A stretch of 64,000 bases of DNA from Ferrimonas sp048263965 (GCF_048263965.1 NZ_JBLXDO010000003.1:186001-250000), one strand, 5' to 3'; shown: positions 44,501 through 52,819, counted from the stretch's first letter. A program made the numbers and translations. Notes: generated by a model from the sequence alone, not told the origin.

Positions 44501-44612
44501 CGCCGGGGGCACCCTGCTGACCACCTTCCTCTCCTTCGTGTTCGTTCCCGCCTGCTACATAATGATTCGGGCCCCCAAGGGAGCCCGATTCACAACCGAA
44601 GCGACCGCCTAG
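41532..44612 (+). CDS. RND family efflux pump, AcrB/HAE-like
   Basis: A 1026-residue inner-membrane proton-driven pump. An N-terminal helix is followed by TPYPGATAERVEALVTEPLE, the first porter domain, helices 2-6 with GIMVDNAIVVVDAIGQ (the proton-relay Asp-Asn where AcrB has Asp-Asp), a second porter half and helices 8-12 ending near AFVPACYIMIRA-like residues. The hydrophobe/amphiphile class fits better than metal pumps, which have other helix-4 residues. No outer-membrane channel gene is adjacent. Regulation is presumably by the divergent TetR. Confidence 0.93.
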   Translation: MIRALVQNPRVAALLTALLIVSGLSALTNLPRTEDPNLTNRVAAVITPYPGATAERVEALVTEPLEAKLRQLDEIKNLTSNSRPGISVVTIELQDRIMDADPVWSRARDLIGDAAPALPQGTGAPTLDDQLAYAFTRIFSFTWQGGGQADPTVLGRYAEELANRLRLLPGTDFVKVVGAPEEEILVSIDDAELFALGLSVDDLARQIRAADSKTASGSLEGEAIRAQLEVSGELVSLNRIRQVPLRPDNQLQTLRVMDVANVSRSVRWPPDDYVLSQGEQGVLVAVRMLPDTRIDRWNAQVEQTLEGVKPLIASNVLLETQFNQQGYTEVRLSELTGNLGLGFMLVLAVLLVTLGWRSALLVAFALPVTVLFTLFCMQLYGLPIHQMSVTGLVVALGIMVDNAIVVVDAIGQRRSRGMTPVEAVSATLRQFWLPLASSTLTTVLAFAPIFLMPGPAGEFVGGIALAVSFALIGSYLISLTLVAGLGGRFIKPREGNHWWQQGITLPWLGAVLRRTLAIALVWPKTTLLLIFLTPATGFWAAGQMTEQFFPAADRDMFHIEVFMPQQSSLPATVDGVRQLDAWLREQAGIEQTVWTFGRNTPSFYYNLLQRRQGAANYAQGMITASDFEVANELIPTLQQQLDQRYPQMQILVRKLEQGPPFNAPIELRLYGPQLDRLSELGDQLRLMLGNQDHIIQTRNTLAAGAARIKLDIDEEASLAGGLTLAQVAGQLRASMDGVVGGSVLEGVENLPVRVRLNANDRNQAADLGSVQLVGGQEIPTMLPLSALAQLSIESGRATIPRRNGERINTIEGYLEAGVLPSKVLNAMASQLAEFEASLPSGYRLEIGGESAKRDQAVAKLMSSVTIISVLLVSVVVLSFNSFRLTTVILASAAQSAGLGLLSVYLMGYPFGFNVINALMGLAGLAINAAIVILAELEENPEAVGGNMAAIIDTVVGCGRHIGSTTITTFGGFLPLILAGGGFWPPFAVAIAGGTLLTTFLSFVFVPACYIMIRAPKGARFTTEATA

Positions 44613-44854
44613 CGGTCAGAGTTGATGATGCGGTTGTAGAGCTGATCTTTCAGCTCTACCCGCCTCATCTTCAATCGGGCAAACTCCTCATCGCTGGTGG
44701 GCACGTCGTTCATCTCCAGCCCCCGTATTTGATGATCCAAACTGTGGTACTCCCTGGCCATGGTGGCAAACTCCACATCCATATGTTTCAGGCTGTGGAT
44801 CTTATCCTTGTAGTCGGGAAAATCGTCGACGAGGGCATGACTCTCTCCAAGCAT
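44609..44854 (-). CDS. YdcH family protein (DUF465)
   Basis: An 81-residue, mostly alpha-helical cytoplasmic protein. DYKDKIHSLKHMDVEFATMAREYHSLDHQIRGLE and a C-terminal EEFARLKMRRVELKDQLYNRI, read as two helices, define the family; the function is unknown. The ATG at 44854 has an AGGAG ribosome site, and the long upstream open frame is rejected. Its end overlaps the convergent RND gene by 4 bases. Confidence 0.88.
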   Translation of the reverse strand: MLGESHALVDDFPDYKDKIHSLKHMDVEFATMAREYHSLDHQIRGLEMNDVPTSDEEFARLKMRRVELKDQLYNRIINSDR

Positions 44855-44991
44855 CGCGAGCTCCTGTGAGTTGTCAGGTGAGAGAAAGGCTGCGTTGCGC
44901 CCAGGTGGACGACAACACAACCGGATGGCATACCTAAAACCTAGTCCAGTATTGCCACCTTCTCCAGCACCGCCCCCAGAGCGATGGGCTT

Positions 44992-45525
44992 TCACTTCAT
45001 GGCGTGCTCATCCAGGGCGCGGCGCAGGCGCTCGACCTGCTCCGCGGTCAGTTCGCCCTCCTTGATCATCCGCTCCAACATCGCGGCCCGGTCCAGGTGG
45101 AAGGCCTTCAGCTCCATCACCCCTTCCCGCTCCAGTTTGGCCACCATACGCTCGGCCTCCTCGGCCAGACGGGCACCCTCCTCGGCCATACGCTCATGGA
45201 TTTCCACATAGATTTCAGGGTCATGCCCCAGGTGAACCACCTGATGCTGACCATCGGACAGCACCAGCTTCCAGTCACTGCCCACACCGGCCAGGGCTTT
45301 GGCCTTTTCCAGCCAGCGCTGCCTGACCTGGGCATCCAGATCCCCAAGCAGTGCCTCTACCGTCCCCCAGTCTGGATTGTCTTTGTCCAGGGTCAGCTCC
45401 ACCCGCTCACCGCTGTCCATAAAGCTCACCTCTATGGGCTCCCCCCTGTCCTGACTGGCCTTGAAGGTGGCTGCAGTCGCCGCCAGGGTCATCAGCATCG
45501 CCGCCGCTGCCAAAATCATTCTCAT
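44992..45525 (-). CDS. Small secreted helical protein, sigma-54 controlled, partner of the adjacent two-component system
   Basis: A 177-residue exported protein with signal peptide MRMILAAAAMLMTLAATAA. The first half of the mature part is beta-like (GEPIEVSFMDSGERVELTLD). The second is a charged helical stretch (about 110-177) rich in Glu and Arg, with repeated M-x-x-E-x-x-x-L patterns (ERMAEEGARLAEEAERMVAKLE). It has no Cys or recognised domain. It is divergent from a sensor kinase and sigma-54 activator and has its own sigma-54 promoter. That suggests a ZraP/CpxP-like periplasmic stress or feedback role, but sequence similarity to ZraP is not evident. The start follows AAGGAG. Confidence 0.75.
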   Translation of the reverse strand: MRMILAAAAMLMTLAATAATFKASQDRGEPIEVSFMDSGERVELTLDKDNPDWGTVEALLGDLDAQVRQRWLEKAKALAGVGSDWKLVLSDGQHQVVHLGHDPEIYVEIHERMAEEGARLAEEAERMVAKLEREGVMELKAFHLDRAAMLERMIKEGELTAEQVERLRRALDEHAMK

Positions 45526-45565
45526 GATGGTCTCCTTGTTAAACTGAGTTGCTCCCCCTCTCCAC

Positions 45566-45582
45566 TGAAAGAAACGTGCCAG
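45566..45582 (-). promoter_or_regulatory. Sigma-54 promoter of the secreted helical protein
   Basis: On the minus strand CTGGCACG-TTTC-TTTCA matches the sigma-54 consensus YTGGCACG-N4-TTGCW with one -12 mismatch. The predicted start site is near 45555, 30 bases before the ATG. The adjacent NtrC-type regulator is the obvious activator. Confidence 0.72.
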
Positions 45583-45611
45583 ACTCGCCGCCCCCGGATT
45601 CCCTGGGGTTT

Positions 45612-45668
45612 CCCCATGAAACAATGGGAATTTCTCCCCAAATCCTCCCTTATCCTTCCCATATGGGG
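45612..45668. promoter_or_regulatory. Candidate upstream activator sites for the NtrC-type regulator
   Basis: Two dyads with the same half-site lie between the divergent genes: CCCAT-GAAACA-ATGGG (45613-45628) and CCCATATGGG (45658-45667). They are about 65 and 108 bases upstream of the predicted sigma-54 start site at 45555, a usable distance for an enhancer-binding protein. A weaker sigma-54-like TGGCAC with GT at the -12 position (45735-45750) faces the kinase gene. Confidence 0.45.
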
Positions 45669-45775
45669 AGCACCACCCGCCGGTGGACGGCAGCGGTAGC
45701 TCGCCACTCCCCGGCGTGGTAACTTCAGCTCAACTGGCACGCTTTATGTAAGGTGATCATTCCAAGGAGGAACCG

Positions 45776-47422
45776 ATGTCCCTGAAACGTTACCTGATGA
45801 TCGCCTTTGGCTCGCTGATACTGCTGTTCACCCTGCTCCAGTGGCTACTGGTACAGCAGCTCACCGGTGATTTCCGCCGGCAACTGGCCGAAGACTCCGA
45901 AGCCGTGGCCCAGGAGGTGGCGTCGGTCACCATCGAAACTCTGTTGCCCCCGGTACCACCCAAATCCGTGGTTCGCGTTGTTCCTCAGAAAGAGGAGGCG
46001 CTCCTGTCTGAACAGGAGCGACAGCGGATGCTGGCGATGGCCGAGCGCCACGCCGAAGAGGCGCAGAGAGAGCTGGAGCGGGAGCAACAACGACTGGTCC
46101 GCTTGCAACAGCAACAGCAGGCCAAGCGACGTTCCCTGCAGATCCAGAAAGAGGCTCAGCAGCGGCGGATTCAAGCCTACGAGGAGAAGCTGGAGGAGCT
46201 GGAGCAGCGCATCGAGGACAAGGAGGACCAATGGCAGGCGGTGATTCAGCTCAATCTGGAGCATCAGGCCCTGCAGAAGGAGCTCAGCAGTGCCCTGGAG
46301 GCAGAAACCACACTGGAACTGATGGAGGTGCACGGCGACCTCATCGGCGAAGAGGAGATGGAGCGTATCCATGAAGCGGTGGAGCAGGCCCGGGAGCAAC
46401 TCCAGCGTCAGGCCAGGGAGATTCGGGTGTTTATCCCCAGCGAAGAGGATCAACTGGTGATTGAGGGGCTGGGTTCCAGCCTGGCGGTGCCCCTCTCCAA
46501 TGGCCCCCAGCAGACCATGATCACCCAGTTTGCCGAGCGTGTGGCCCTGGTGCTGCTGGCCGGTGCCCTGCTGAGCCTGGTGGGGGTCTACCTGATCGCC
46601 CGCAAGTTGGCCCGTCCCCTGGAAACCCTGGATGAGGGCTGCCGGCGTCTGTCCGCCGGCGAACTGGGCCTGCAATTGAGCCACAGCGGCACCCGGGAGA
46701 CCCGCCGCGCCATCGACACCTTCAACCGGATGAGTTCCGATCTCAAGGAGAGTCAGGAGCAGCAGCGCCAGTTCCAGCAGCAACGTCACCTGGCGGAGCT
46801 GGGGGAGATCACCCGGGGCATCGCCCACGCCCTGCGCAACCCCATCCACACCATAGGCCTGCTGCTGGAAGGAATGAAGCCGGAACAGCACCAGCTGCAG
46901 AGTCAAATCCGCACCAAGCTGAGTCATATGGATGACAGCCTCAGCAGCCTGCTGACCCTGGCCAGCCAGGGACTCGACCGGGAGGTGCCTGTGGCCATAC
47001 CTGAGCTGATTGAGGGGATTCAGATGGAACTCAGTCAGACCGCCGAGGGGGTAGACTTTGTCAGCGAGCTCCCCGGTGACCTGGCCGTTCTGGGGGCGGA
47101 GGTGGAGCTGCGTGCCATACTCCACACCCTGATGAACAACGCCCGGCAGGCCAGTGAGTCGGGACAGACGGTGCGTCTCTATCTGGAGAGAGAGCCACAA
47201 CGGATTACCCTCTGGGTCGAGGATCAGGGCAGCGGCCTGAGCGACGCCATCCGCGATCGCCTGTTTGAACCCCACCAGACCACCAAACCTGAGGGCGCAG
47301 GCATGGGGCTTTACATCGCAAGACGCATCGCCCGCCTCTGGTACGGCGGCGATCTGATTATTGAAGAACAGCCCAAGGGCGTCCGGGCCGGCCTGGTGCT
47401 GCCCAAGGAGAGACAAGCATGA
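45776..47422 (+). CDS. Sensor histidine kinase with periplasmic coiled coil
   Basis: A 548-residue membrane kinase. Helix 1 spans about 6-28 and helix 2 about 256-275. The 225-residue periplasmic part between them contains a long coiled coil (about 73-215, rich in Gln, Glu, Arg and Leu) and a short folded end (IRVFIPSEEDQLVIEGLGSSLAVPL). A HAMP linker, the phospho-acceptor box GEITRGIAHALRNPIHTIGLL (His351), and an ATPase domain with NNARQASESG, EDQGSGLS and GAGMGLYIAR follow. It overlaps the regulator gene by 4 bases. The size of the coiled coil suggests sensing of envelope state or of the divergent secreted protein. Confidence 0.92.
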   Translation: MSLKRYLMIAFGSLILLFTLLQWLLVQQLTGDFRRQLAEDSEAVAQEVASVTIETLLPPVPPKSVVRVVPQKEEALLSEQERQRMLAMAERHAEEAQRELEREQQRLVRLQQQQQAKRRSLQIQKEAQQRRIQAYEEKLEELEQRIEDKEDQWQAVIQLNLEHQALQKELSSALEAETTLELMEVHGDLIGEEEMERIHEAVEQAREQLQRQAREIRVFIPSEEDQLVIEGLGSSLAVPLSNGPQQTMITQFAERVALVLLAGALLSLVGVYLIARKLARPLETLDEGCRRLSAGELGLQLSHSGTRETRRAIDTFNRMSSDLKESQEQQRQFQQQRHLAELGEITRGIAHALRNPIHTIGLLLEGMKPEQHQLQSQIRTKLSHMDDSLSSLLTLASQGLDREVPVAIPELIEGIQMELSQTAEGVDFVSELPGDLAVLGAEVELRAILHTLMNNARQASESGQTVRLYLEREPQRITLWVEDQGSGLSDAIRDRLFEPHQTTKPEGAGMGLYIARRIARLWYGGDLIIEEQPKGVRAGLVLPKERQA

Positions 47423-48741
47423 GTCAAAATGGATTTCAGATCCTGCTGCTGGAAGATGACCCCACCCAGCGAGAACTGCTGGCGAAGATGATGACCGAGG
47501 CGGGCCACCGGGTGGACGCGGTGGCCGACGCCGACTCGGCCCTCAAACGCCTGGACAAACACCCCTGGCAGATCCTGTTCAGTGACTGGAAGCTGGCTCA
47601 CGGCGACGCCAGCGAGGTGATTCGCCGCGCCCGGGCCCAGAGCCCGACCCTGGGGATCATCGTCGCCACCGCCTACGGCTCCATCGACCACGCGGTGGAA
47701 GCGATGAAGATGGGTGCCGACGACTACCTGCCCAAGCCCTTCCAGAAGCAGACCATGCTGCTGGCCATCGACAAGGCCGCCCGCTCCCATCAGTTGAAGG
47801 AGGACAACCGGCGCCTGACCGACCGTGTGCAGCAGCAGGGCGCCCTGATCGACATGGTGGGATCCAGCCCCGCCATGCGCACCCTGTTCGATCGGGTCGA
47901 GCGGATCAGCGGCATCAATACTACGGTGCTGATTCAAGGGGAGAGCGGGACCGGCAAGGAGCTGGTGGCCCAGCGCATCCACCGCCTCTCAGGCCGGGAC
48001 GGTCCGTTCATTGCCCTCAACTGCGGCGCCATCCCCGACTCCCTGGCGGAGTCCGAGCTGTTCGGCCATGAAAAAGGCGCCTTCACCGGCGCTCACAGCG
48101 CCCGGGCCGGTAAGCTGGAGGCCGCCCAGGGGGGCACCCTGTTCCTGGATGAGATTGGCGAACTGCCGCTGAATCTGCAGACCCGGCTGCTGCGGGTCCT
48201 GCAGGAGGGCAAGGTGACCCGCATCGGCAGTCACAAGGAGATCGACCTGGATATCCGGGTGGTGGCGGCCACCAACCGGGAGCTGCTGCAGGAGGTGGAG
48301 GCGGGCAACTTTCGCCAGGACCTCTACTACCGTCTCAATGTAATTCCTGTGTCCACCCCGCCCCTGAAACAGCGCAGCGAGGACATCCCGGCCCTGGCAG
48401 AGCATTTCCTGCGTCACTTCAGCCAGAAGTACCAGTTATCCCCCCCCAGGCTCGGGGTCGCCGAAATGAACGCCCTGCGCAGCCATGGCTGGCCCGGCAA
48501 TGTGCGGGAGCTGTCCAACTGCATGGAGCGGTTTGTGCTGCTGCAGGAACTGGATCTTCAGCCCATCCGCTGTCAGGGCAAGATCACCCTGCCGGACGCT
48601 GGCCTGAACTGGGAGCAGGTAGAGAAGGAGTATCTGCAGGCGGCCCTGGAGCGAACCGGAGGCAATCGCACCGAAGCGGCCAAACTGCTGGGGCTCGGTT
48701 ACAAGGCGTTCCTCTACCGCTCAGAGAAGCACGGGCTGTAA
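47419..48741 (+). CDS. Sigma-54-dependent response regulator (NtrC family)
   Basis: A 440-residue activator. The receiver domain has Asp12/Asp13, phospho-acceptor Asp56 (ILFSDWKLAHG) and Lys106. The AAA+ domain has Walker A GESGTGKE (174-181), the sigma-54-contacting GAFTGA loop (220-225), GGTLFLDEIGELP and an arginine finger region. The Fis-type DNA-binding helix at the end is ALERTGGNRTEAAKLLGLG. All parts needed for sigma-54 activation are intact, and a sigma-54 promoter lies in the divergent gap nearby. Confidence 0.95.
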   Translation: MSQNGFQILLLEDDPTQRELLAKMMTEAGHRVDAVADADSALKRLDKHPWQILFSDWKLAHGDASEVIRRARAQSPTLGIIVATAYGSIDHAVEAMKMGADDYLPKPFQKQTMLLAIDKAARSHQLKEDNRRLTDRVQQQGALIDMVGSSPAMRTLFDRVERISGINTTVLIQGESGTGKELVAQRIHRLSGRDGPFIALNCGAIPDSLAESELFGHEKGAFTGAHSARAGKLEAAQGGTLFLDEIGELPLNLQTRLLRVLQEGKVTRIGSHKEIDLDIRVVAATNRELLQEVEAGNFRQDLYYRLNVIPVSTPPLKQRSEDIPALAEHFLRHFSQKYQLSPPRLGVAEMNALRSHGWPGNVRELSNCMERFVLLQELDLQPIRCQGKITLPDAGLNWEQVEKEYLQAALERTGGNRTEAAKLLGLGYKAFLYRSEKHGL

Positions 48742-48751
48742 GGGGCTGGAC

Positions 48752-48994
48752 TCACAACCCCTTGTGAGAAAAGAGCATCGCCTGGTCGGCGGCGAACCCC
48801 ACCTTGATCTGGGTGTCGTCGCTGCCCCAGGTGCAGGTTTCGGTGCCCAGGGAACCACTGCAGCTGTCCGCCCTGCCCAGTACCCCCTCCACCTCGGCGC
48901 GGGACATCCCCAGCTCGAGTTTGTCGTAGTTCTCCTGATTCACCTTGCTGCACCCTGCCAGTAGTAGCAGCGCCGCCCACAGCAATCGCTTCAT
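48752..48994 (-). CDS. DUF3862 small lipoprotein
   Basis: An 80-residue lipoprotein (LLLLAGC) of the DUF3862 family, related to the SmpA/BamE fold. It has YDKLELGMSRAEVEGVLGRADSC and a Cys-Trp-Gly motif (ETCTWGSDD) that may form a disulfide with the earlier Cys. The start at 48994 follows GAGAGAG; the upstream open frame is rejected. The function is unknown. It is convergent with the response regulator gene. Confidence 0.85.
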   Translation of the reverse strand: MKRLLWAALLLLAGCSKVNQENYDKLELGMSRAEVEGVLGRADSCSGSLGTETCTWGSDDTQIKVGFAADQAMLFSHKGL

Positions 48995-49198
48995 CGCTCT
49001 CTCCTCGAACCAGTTGTTACAGAAAGTAAACCAGAAGTTAAGGCGCGATTTCAAATCGGGTTCTGACTGACGAATCACCTTTTAAGCCACACTGATCGTG
49101 ATGGAGTTCAACTATTTTGAAGTGAGTTTTATATAACCTGTGCCGACTAGCCGATAGAGCTTACACAAACCTAATAAAAACTCTTTACAGGGGAACGC

Positions 49199-51208
49199 AT
49201 GGACTTCCGCAACTGGACCCTAGGCCGCCAGATAGGCGTATCCGCGCTGCTTCTTAGCATCCTGACCTACACCATCACCGGTTTCTTCGGTTACCGTGTA
49301 GCCGCCGACAGCCTCACAGAAACCCTCCAGGAGTCCGAATCGGTCATGGCCGATACCCTGGCAGACACCCTGGACCTTCAGTATCAATTGTTAATCAAGC
49401 AGGTGCGCACCAACGCCGAGCTGTTTAACAAGATGTTCTCCAGCGACTTCTCCCTGATCGAGAAACGCATCAACATCGCCGGCGCAAACGCCCCCGGACT
49501 GAAGAACGGTCGCCGCCTGCTGAACAGCGCCGTAGCCCAGGTAGACAGGTTCGCCAACATGACCGGTGGCACCGCCACAGTGTTCGTGAAGGATGGCGAT
49601 GACTTCACCCGCATCTCCTCCTCCCTGCGTAAAGAGAACGGTGACCGGGCTACCGGCACCCAGCTGGGACAGAGTCACCCTGCCTACCCCATCATCATGG
49701 CGGGTCAGACCTACGAAGGATATGCCAACCTGTTTGGCAAACGCTACATCACCAGCTACCGTCCCATCAAGGACAAGCAGAACCAGGTGATTGGCATCCT
49801 CTACATCGGTCAGGATGTCAGCGAAATGATGCAGGAGATGGGCAAGGCCCTGGCCAACATCCAGCTCGGTGAAACCGGCTACGTCTCCCTGCTGCGCTAT
49901 GAAGATGGGGTCTTCCTCTACCACCCACAGCTGACCGGCAGCAAAGCGAGCAGCTTCAGCGACGACGGTGGTCAGGCTATCTACCAGGACGCCCTGTCTG
50001 ATCGGGTCAAACACCAATTTGAGTTCATGCAAGATGGCAAGTTGTGGGTCGCCATGACCCAACCCGTGCCCGCCGCAGGCTGGATGGTCGCCATGCAGGT
50101 ACCGGAAGAGGAGCTGAGTCATGCACTCAAACCTCTGGCCCGCACCAATATCGGCCTCTCCATCCTGGGGATCCTGGTGATCACCGTTTTGCTTTGGGTG
50201 ATGCTCAACCGCCGCCTCAAGCCTCTCACCGCCCTGTGCACCCAGGTGGAAGCCATTGGCCACGGCGACCTGACCGCCCAACTGACCACCTCAGGGGGCA
50301 ACAGCCAGAACGAGGTGCACCGCATCACCGACAGCGTCGCCGAGATGACCCACAGCCTCAAGGAGCTGATCGCCACCCTGCAGGGATCCACCTCCCAGCT
50401 TGAACAGGCTGCAGGAGAGATGCAGACCGTCGCCCAGGTCAATGGCAGCGGCGCCGCCCAGATGATGCAGCAGACCGACCAGATCGCCGCCGCCGTCGAG
50501 GAGCTCACCACCTCGGTTCAGGAGGTGGCCCAGCACGCCACCGGTTCCGCCGAGCAGGCGGAAGCGGTGGACACCGCCGCCAAGGACGGGGATCGTCAGG
50601 TCGACGACGTGATTGACCAGATGCGTGCCCTGGGCGATGCCCTGGAGAACGGCAACCAGGCGATTCACCGGGTAGAAGAGGGCAGCCATGCCATCACCCG
50701 GGTGATCCAGGTGATCAATGAGATCGCCGAGCAGACCAACCTGCTGGCCCTCAACGCGGCCATCGAAGCCGCCCGGGCAGGAGAGCAGGGCCGCGGCTTC
50801 GCCGTGGTGGCCGACGAGGTTCGCACCCTGGCTCAGCGTACCCAGAACTCCATCAGCGAGATCACCGGCACCATTGAGCAGTTGCAGCAGCGCACCCAGG
50901 AGGCGGTCACTCAGATGCAGGAGAGCAAGAAGCTGGGCGTAGCCTCCTCCGAGCTGAGCGTTCAGGCCGGCGACGCCCTGACCGACATCTCTCACAGCGT
51001 GACCGACCTGTCCCAGAACGCCACCTCCATCGCCACGGCCACCGAGCAGCAGGGTTCTGTTGCCTCGGAGATTGCCCGCAACATCAGCGGCATCACCGAA
51101 CTGGCCCGGGAATCTGAACAGACCGCGGGCCAGACAGTGGATGCCGCCGAGCAGCTGACGGCCTTGGCAGGGGACATCCGCGGCCACCTGGCCCACTTCA
51201 AGTCTTAA
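49199..51208 (+). CDS. Methyl-accepting chemotaxis protein with Cache domain
   Basis: A 669-residue chemoreceptor. Helix 1 (about 10-30) leads into a periplasmic Cache-type sensor of about 280 residues with TGGTATVFVKDGDDFTRISSSL, KRYITSYRPIKD and LGETGYVSLLRYEDGVFLYHP. Helix 2 (about 320-340) and a HAMP domain follow, then the signalling hairpin with the highly conserved EIAEQTNLLALNAAIEAARAGEQGRGFAVVADEVR (split here by its turn). The ligand is unknown. No che genes are nearby. A terminator follows 16 bases past the stop. Confidence 0.93.
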   Translation: MDFRNWTLGRQIGVSALLLSILTYTITGFFGYRVAADSLTETLQESESVMADTLADTLDLQYQLLIKQVRTNAELFNKMFSSDFSLIEKRINIAGANAPGLKNGRRLLNSAVAQVDRFANMTGGTATVFVKDGDDFTRISSSLRKENGDRATGTQLGQSHPAYPIIMAGQTYEGYANLFGKRYITSYRPIKDKQNQVIGILYIGQDVSEMMQEMGKALANIQLGETGYVSLLRYEDGVFLYHPQLTGSKASSFSDDGGQAIYQDALSDRVKHQFEFMQDGKLWVAMTQPVPAAGWMVAMQVPEEELSHALKPLARTNIGLSILGILVITVLLWVMLNRRLKPLTALCTQVEAIGHGDLTAQLTTSGGNSQNEVHRITDSVAEMTHSLKELIATLQGSTSQLEQAAGEMQTVAQVNGSGAAQMMQQTDQIAAAVEELTTSVQEVAQHATGSAEQAEAVDTAAKDGDRQVDDVIDQMRALGDALENGNQAIHRVEEGSHAITRVIQVINEIAEQTNLLALNAAIEAARAGEQGRGFAVVADEVRTLAQRTQNSISEITGTIEQLQQRTQEAVTQMQESKKLGVASSELSVQAGDALTDISHSVTDLSQNATSIATATEQQGSVASEIARNISGITELARESEQTAGQTVDAAEQLTALAGDIRGHLAHFKS

Positions 51209-51224
51209 GGAACCAGCCAAGCAG

Positions 51225-51248
51225 AAAGGGCGCTATGGGCGCCCTTTT
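51225..51248 (+). terminator. Terminator of the chemoreceptor gene
   Basis: AAAGGGCGC and GCGCCCTTT form a 9-base-pair stem with a 5-base loop, followed by TTCTT. Confidence 0.8.
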
Positions 51249-51486
51249 CTTATGCCTGCGCCCTGCGAACCGGCGCCTAAGTTTACCGCCCAACTGAGGG
51301 GCACCCTACTCAGTCACCACACAGCTCTCCCCTCTGACACCAACCGCCCCTCACAGGCTCTCCCTCTCCGCCCCTGAACCCCAGAGCCGGTAACCCTACC
51401 CTTTCCTCAGGGGTAAGCCGGCAGTGCCTCTCCCTGCTCGCAGGGGGCCATTGGCCCTGACCGCAGTACTCAACGGTGACCATAAA
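51249..51486. other. Intergenic region between chemoreceptor and cydX
   Basis: About 240 bases, C-rich on the plus strand, between two convergent terminators. No gene or RNA is recognised. Confidence 0.4.
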
Positions 51487-51512
51487 AAAAGAGGCGCTGT
51501 TGCGCCTCTTTT
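51487..51512 (-). terminator. Terminator of the cydABX operon
   Basis: AAAAGAGGCGC and GCGCCTCTTTT form an 11-base-pair stem; on the minus strand it is followed by a T run. It lies 36 bases past the cydX stop. Confidence 0.88.
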
Positions 51513-51547
51513 CTCAATGGACTTCCCAAGGGAAGCCGGAAGCAAGC

Positions 51548-51667
51548 TTACTTCTGCTCGCGTTCGGCCTTGGCGGCCATCTCTTCAGAGTGCTCGTACC
51601 ACAGGGCATTGATGATGCCGAATGCACAGGCCAGCAGCACTCCGAGAATCCAGGTGAAATACCACAT
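51548..51667 (-). CDS. cydX: Cytochrome bd oxidase small subunit CydX
   Basis: A 39-residue single-helix subunit that stabilises the hemes of cytochrome bd. The N-terminus MWYFTWILGVLLACAFGIIN, followed by an LWYE motif and a charged tail, is the CydX pattern. It lies 12 bases after cydB on the same strand with a GGAG ribosome site, as in E. coli. It is short enough to be missed by length-filtered gene calls. Confidence 0.93.
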   Translation of the reverse strand: MWYFTWILGVLLACAFGIINALWYEHSEEMAAKAEREQK

Positions 51668-51679
51668 ATTGTCGGCTCC

Positions 51680-52819
51680 TTAGTACAGAGAGTGCTTGTT
51701 GTTCTCGATGAATTCGCTGTTCAGGCGACCAAACATCTTGATGTAACTCCAGGTGGTGTAACCCAGAATCAGCGGCACAAAGATGCAGGCCACGGCAAAC
51801 ATGATGGTCAGGGTCATCTCAGAACTGGTGGCATCCCACATGGTCAGTGAGTGGCTCGGGTTCAGAGAAGACGGCATCACGAACGGGAACAGGGAAACCG
51901 CCGCGGTGGCAATGATCGCCACCTGGTTCAGTGAACTGGTCACGAAAGCCAGGCCATTGCGGTTTGCCATGGTCATCACTGCGGTTGCCAGGGGCATCAG
52001 CACCGCCAGCAGGGGCAGAACATAGAGCACAGGCATGGCGTTGTAGTTGTTGAACCAGGCGCCAGACGCAATCTCAACGGTCTTCAACGTTGGGTTGGAG
52101 GGACCATTGTGATCCAGGGCGGAGGTCACCACGAAACCATCGATACCTGTGTACAGCCAGGCACCGGCCACCACGAACAGGGCCGCGCACAGCACACCGA
52201 CCCACTGAGTGATCTTGCGTACACGCTGGTACAGTTCGGCATCGGTCTTCATGCCCAGCCAGGTACAACCCTGCAGGATGAAGGCGGTCACACACAGCAG
52301 GCCAACCACCAGGGCGAAGGGGTTGAGCAGGCCGAAGAAGCTGCCACGGTAGAACACGCGCAGGTACTCGTCGTATTCGAAGGGCACACCCTGCAGCAGG
52401 TTTCCGAAGGCGACACCGATGATCAGCGGCGGCACCACACCACCGATGAACAGACACCAGTCCCAGGTGTTGCGCCAGCGGGGATCTTCAATCTTAGAGC
52501 GGTAGTCAAAACCGATAGGACGGAAGAACAGGGCGAACAGCACCAGCACCATGGCGATGTAGAAGCCGGAGAAGGCTGCCGCATACACCAGGGGCCAGGC
52601 GGCGAACAGGGCACCGCCGGCGGTCAGCAGCCATACCTGGTTGCCGTCCCAGTGCGGAGCGATGGAGTTGATCATCACCCGGCGTTCGTTGTCGTTCTTG
52701 CCCACGAAGGGCAGCAGGGCACCGACACCCATGTCAAAACCATCGGTGACCGCGAAACCGATCATCAGCACGACGACCAGCAGCCACCAGATAGCGCGTA
52801 GAGTTTCGTAATCAAGCAT
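51680..52819 (-). CDS. cydB: Cytochrome bd ubiquinol oxidase subunit II
   Basis: Membrane subunit of the high-affinity quinol oxidase. The N-terminus MLDYETLRAIWWLLVVVLMIGFAVTDGFDMG, split by its first helix, and the IAPHWDGNQVWLL motif are typical of CydB. At 379 residues it matches E. coli. Its start overlaps the cydA stop by 8 bases, implying translational coupling. Confidence 0.97.
   Translation of the reverse strand: MLDYETLRAIWWLLVVVLMIGFAVTDGFDMGVGALLPFVGKNDNERRVMINSIAPHWDGNQVWLLTAGGALFAAWPLVYAAAFSGFYIAMVLVLFALFFRPIGFDYRSKIEDPRWRNTWDWCLFIGGVVPPLIIGVAFGNLLQGVPFEYDEYLRVFYRGSFFGLLNPFALVVGLLCVTAFILQGCTWLGMKTDAELYQRVRKITQWVGVLCAALFVVAGAWLYTGIDGFVVTSALDHNGPSNPTLKTVEIASGAWFNNYNAMPVLYVLPLLAVLMPLATAVMTMANRNGLAFVTSSLNQVAIIATAAVSLFPFVMPSSLNPSHSLTMWDATSSEMTLTIMFAVACIFVPLILGYTTWSYIKMFGRLNSEFIENNKHSLY

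Noticed and set aside
45735..45750. Second sigma-54 promoter facing the kinase gene
   Set aside because: TGGCAC is present, but the -12 element reads GT instead of GC and several positions mismatch. It is kept only as a weak possibility within the regulatory-site entry.
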